Shown one piece after another: positions 62,824 through 64,000 of a stretch of DNA of 64,000 nucleotides; position 1 is the stretch's first letter; the number at the start of each line of letters is the position of its first letter. This DNA is from Diogma glabrata (lineage: Eukaryota; Arthropoda; Insecta; Diptera; Cylindrotomidae). Position numbers and translations under genes: made by a program. The stretch spans positions 214,180,091 through 214,244,090 of the forward strand of contig OY856188.1 in the NCBI GenBank assembly GCA_963693315.1. The letters are read 5' to 3'. The notes under the pieces are model-generated. The model did no database searches. It had not been told where the DNA came from and saw only the letters and a list, made by a program, of their open reading frames with translations.

Positions 62824-62898
62824 AACAAAAAAATCAAATTAAATTTTGTATCTAACCCCCCCCCCCCCCCCCATAGCTCAATTCTCCGTACGCCACTG
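62824..62898 (-). mobile_element. hAT-like terminus fragment with poly-G run
   Basis: Minus strand CAGTGGCGTACGGAGAATTG then TATGGGGGGG; the C-run is 62857-62871. Truncated, no partner end. Confidence 0.5.
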
Positions 62899-63245
62899 GC
62901 GTAATCTTCCTTTCAGCCTGAGTGTATGTGCAACGTTTTATGCACAAATGCACAACTGAAAGGTTAAATAAATCATTTAACCTTTCTAAACATTTTGAAA
63001 ATTTGTAAAAAAAACTAAACATGCCATGATTTTCATTATAAATTTCATACAATAATTGATTTGTTTGTTCTAATATTATGATAATTTTAATTATTTTACG
63101 GGCGGTAAAGTAGAAGAATATAGCAATGTTTTATATAGCAACGGGCTTTTATTTAACGGGCGTATAGTTCAACTTTCAGCCACGATAACTAGATTGTAAA
63201 ATGTGTTTTACAATTCATTTGTGCGTAAAATAACACTATTTTTGG
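62899..63245 (-). mobile_element. Partial inverted copy of the hairpin MITE
   Basis: Matches 59170-59520 in inverse: AAGCCCGTTGCTATATAAAA, CTACTTTACCGCCCGTAAAA, CATGCCATGATTTTC (plus strand 63014), CTCAGGCTGAAAGGAAGATT. Truncated at the internal hairpin. Confidence 0.75.
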
Positions 63246-63369
63246 ATACAGTATATACAGCAAACGTTTAATCTTGAGACATTCATTTTACAGAAAATTG
63301 TGGAAATACGCAGAGCAACTTCAAAGGGATGAAATGCATAAAACATAAGAAATGTAGCGCAGTGTAATA

Positions 63370-63492
63370 GTTGTTTACGTACCAAGGTTGTTATAAGGAT
63401 TTTAACGGCCCGAAGGCGATATGACCAGCCCGAGGGATTCATATCGCCTGAAGGCCGTTAAAATCTGATAACGACAGTGGTGCGTACAACGA
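63370..63492. repeat. Long hairpin (~54-bp arms, 14-bp loop)
   Basis: Left arm 63370-63424 and right arm 63439-63492. The core GATTTTAACGGCC and GGCGATATGA are perfect inverted matches; the outer parts (GTTGTTTACGTACC against CGTTGTACGCACC) are imperfect. Loop CCAGCCCGAGGGAT. It is preceded at 63360 by CAGTGTAATAGTTGTTTACG, a variant of the hairpin-MITE terminus. Confidence 0.85.
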
Positions 63493-63749
63493 TTTATTTT
63501 TCATTAAATGTATAATTAATAAATTAGAGTAATTAATAATTATTGAAAAAAAGTTTCATTTTGGTTTCCCTTCAAATAGGTTGCTATGAAAAAATATTTT
63601 GATTTCTCTCTAAATGTAAATATTTATTTAAAAGTATTTGCTAAGTACTCTTTGAGTTTTCGAACAGCTTTAATCGTTTTAATAAAACAAATTGTTTTAA
63701 TAAAACTAAAATTGGTTCCTGTCATATAATATTAAAAACTTAAGAAAAT
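63493..63749. other. Spacer between the hairpin and the next gene
   Basis: AT-rich, no feature beyond possible promoter sequence (TATAATATTAAA near 63725). Confidence 0.4.
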
Positions 63750-64000
63750 ATGGATTTACCAGATCTTGTCTCACAAAATGCAGCTAAGGCCATTGCCAAT
63801 TTGCTGCCAATCAAATCAAAGGTCCGTTACGACCAGGAATACAGCATATTTCTAGAATGGAAGACCCGGAATAATATTGCAGCTATAGATGAGACCGTCA
63901 TGTTGGCGTACTTCCAAGAATTGGTATGTTCTTTAAAGTCGTTATATATTGCACTGTAAGCCGTATTTATATTCCTTTTTTTATTTTTAGTCTGAAAAGT
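63750..64000 (+). CDS. Crypton-like tyrosine recombinase, first exon(s), partial
   Basis: The ATG at 63750 opens 58 codons ending at a GT donor (63923/63924, TTG|GTATGT). A 67-bp intron ends at TTTTTAG (63990), and the next exon begins TCTGAAAAGT, in frame (S-E-K). The peptide has NLLPIKSKVRYDQEYSIFLE, WKTRNNIAAIDETVMLAYF and QEL-SEK. From memory this matches the N-terminal SAM-like DNA-binding domain of Crypton-derived tyrosine recombinases of insects (NLLPxKSKxxYxxxYxxFxxW...NVLLAYFxEL). The catalytic R-H-R-Y part would lie beyond the window. Intact so far. Either an active element or a domesticated gene. Confidence 0.55.

Overview
This looks like a nuclear scaffold from an insect, probably a dipteran. 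The one complete host gene is VPS4, an ESCRT ATPase. It has seven exons and five of its six introns are only 56-69 bp. The rest is AT-rich and consists almost entirely of nested eukaryotic transposable elements. There is no bacterial gene organisation and no CRISPR array. Species-level identity cannot be read from the sequence.

Layout. 1-20.8 kb is a chain of mobile elements strung between five (TA)n tracts: a gag/LTR fragment, a decayed DNA transposon whose inverted repeats enclose a 'CRHH' protein remnant, a LINE with a 5S-rRNA-like head that runs into a 200-N gap, a nearly intact Ty3/gypsy element on the minus strand (6004-12228), and a stack of four nested insertions (TIR element > hAT > CACTA-like > LINE, 12437-20582). 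21.8-29.7 kb is an old minus-strand errantivirus-like pol, broken by a solo LTR, a hAT element and a third TIR element. 30.3-33.9 kb holds plus-strand errantivirus-like remains and a ~100-bp tandem repeat. 34118-37459 is a Ty3/gypsy element with both LTRs and a gag but no reverse transcriptase.

37655-40460 is VPS4 (minus strand), with a jockey-like LINE fragment in intron 2. The next 5 kb is intergenic with two small TIR elements. 45769-45942 is an orphan last exon of a tail-anchored membrane protein, possibly VAP-like. 46.9-62.8 kb appears to be one foldback-type element with ~1.9-kb terminal inverted repeats built partly of ~280-bp tandem units; it was later split by a second gypsy element (which itself holds a mariner), by a LINE and by a hAT-family fragment. 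The right end carries a long perfect-core hairpin followed by the first exon of a gene that resembles a Crypton-like tyrosine recombinase.

How the parts work. The gypsy elements use gag, then PR, then RT-RNaseH-integrase. A canonical -1 slippery heptamer and a stem-loop sit exactly at the gag stop in one element, and a stem of identical geometry with a compensatory base change sits at the same place in the other. Most other reading frames in the window are shadows or (Ile-Tyr)n translations of TA repeats and are not listed.
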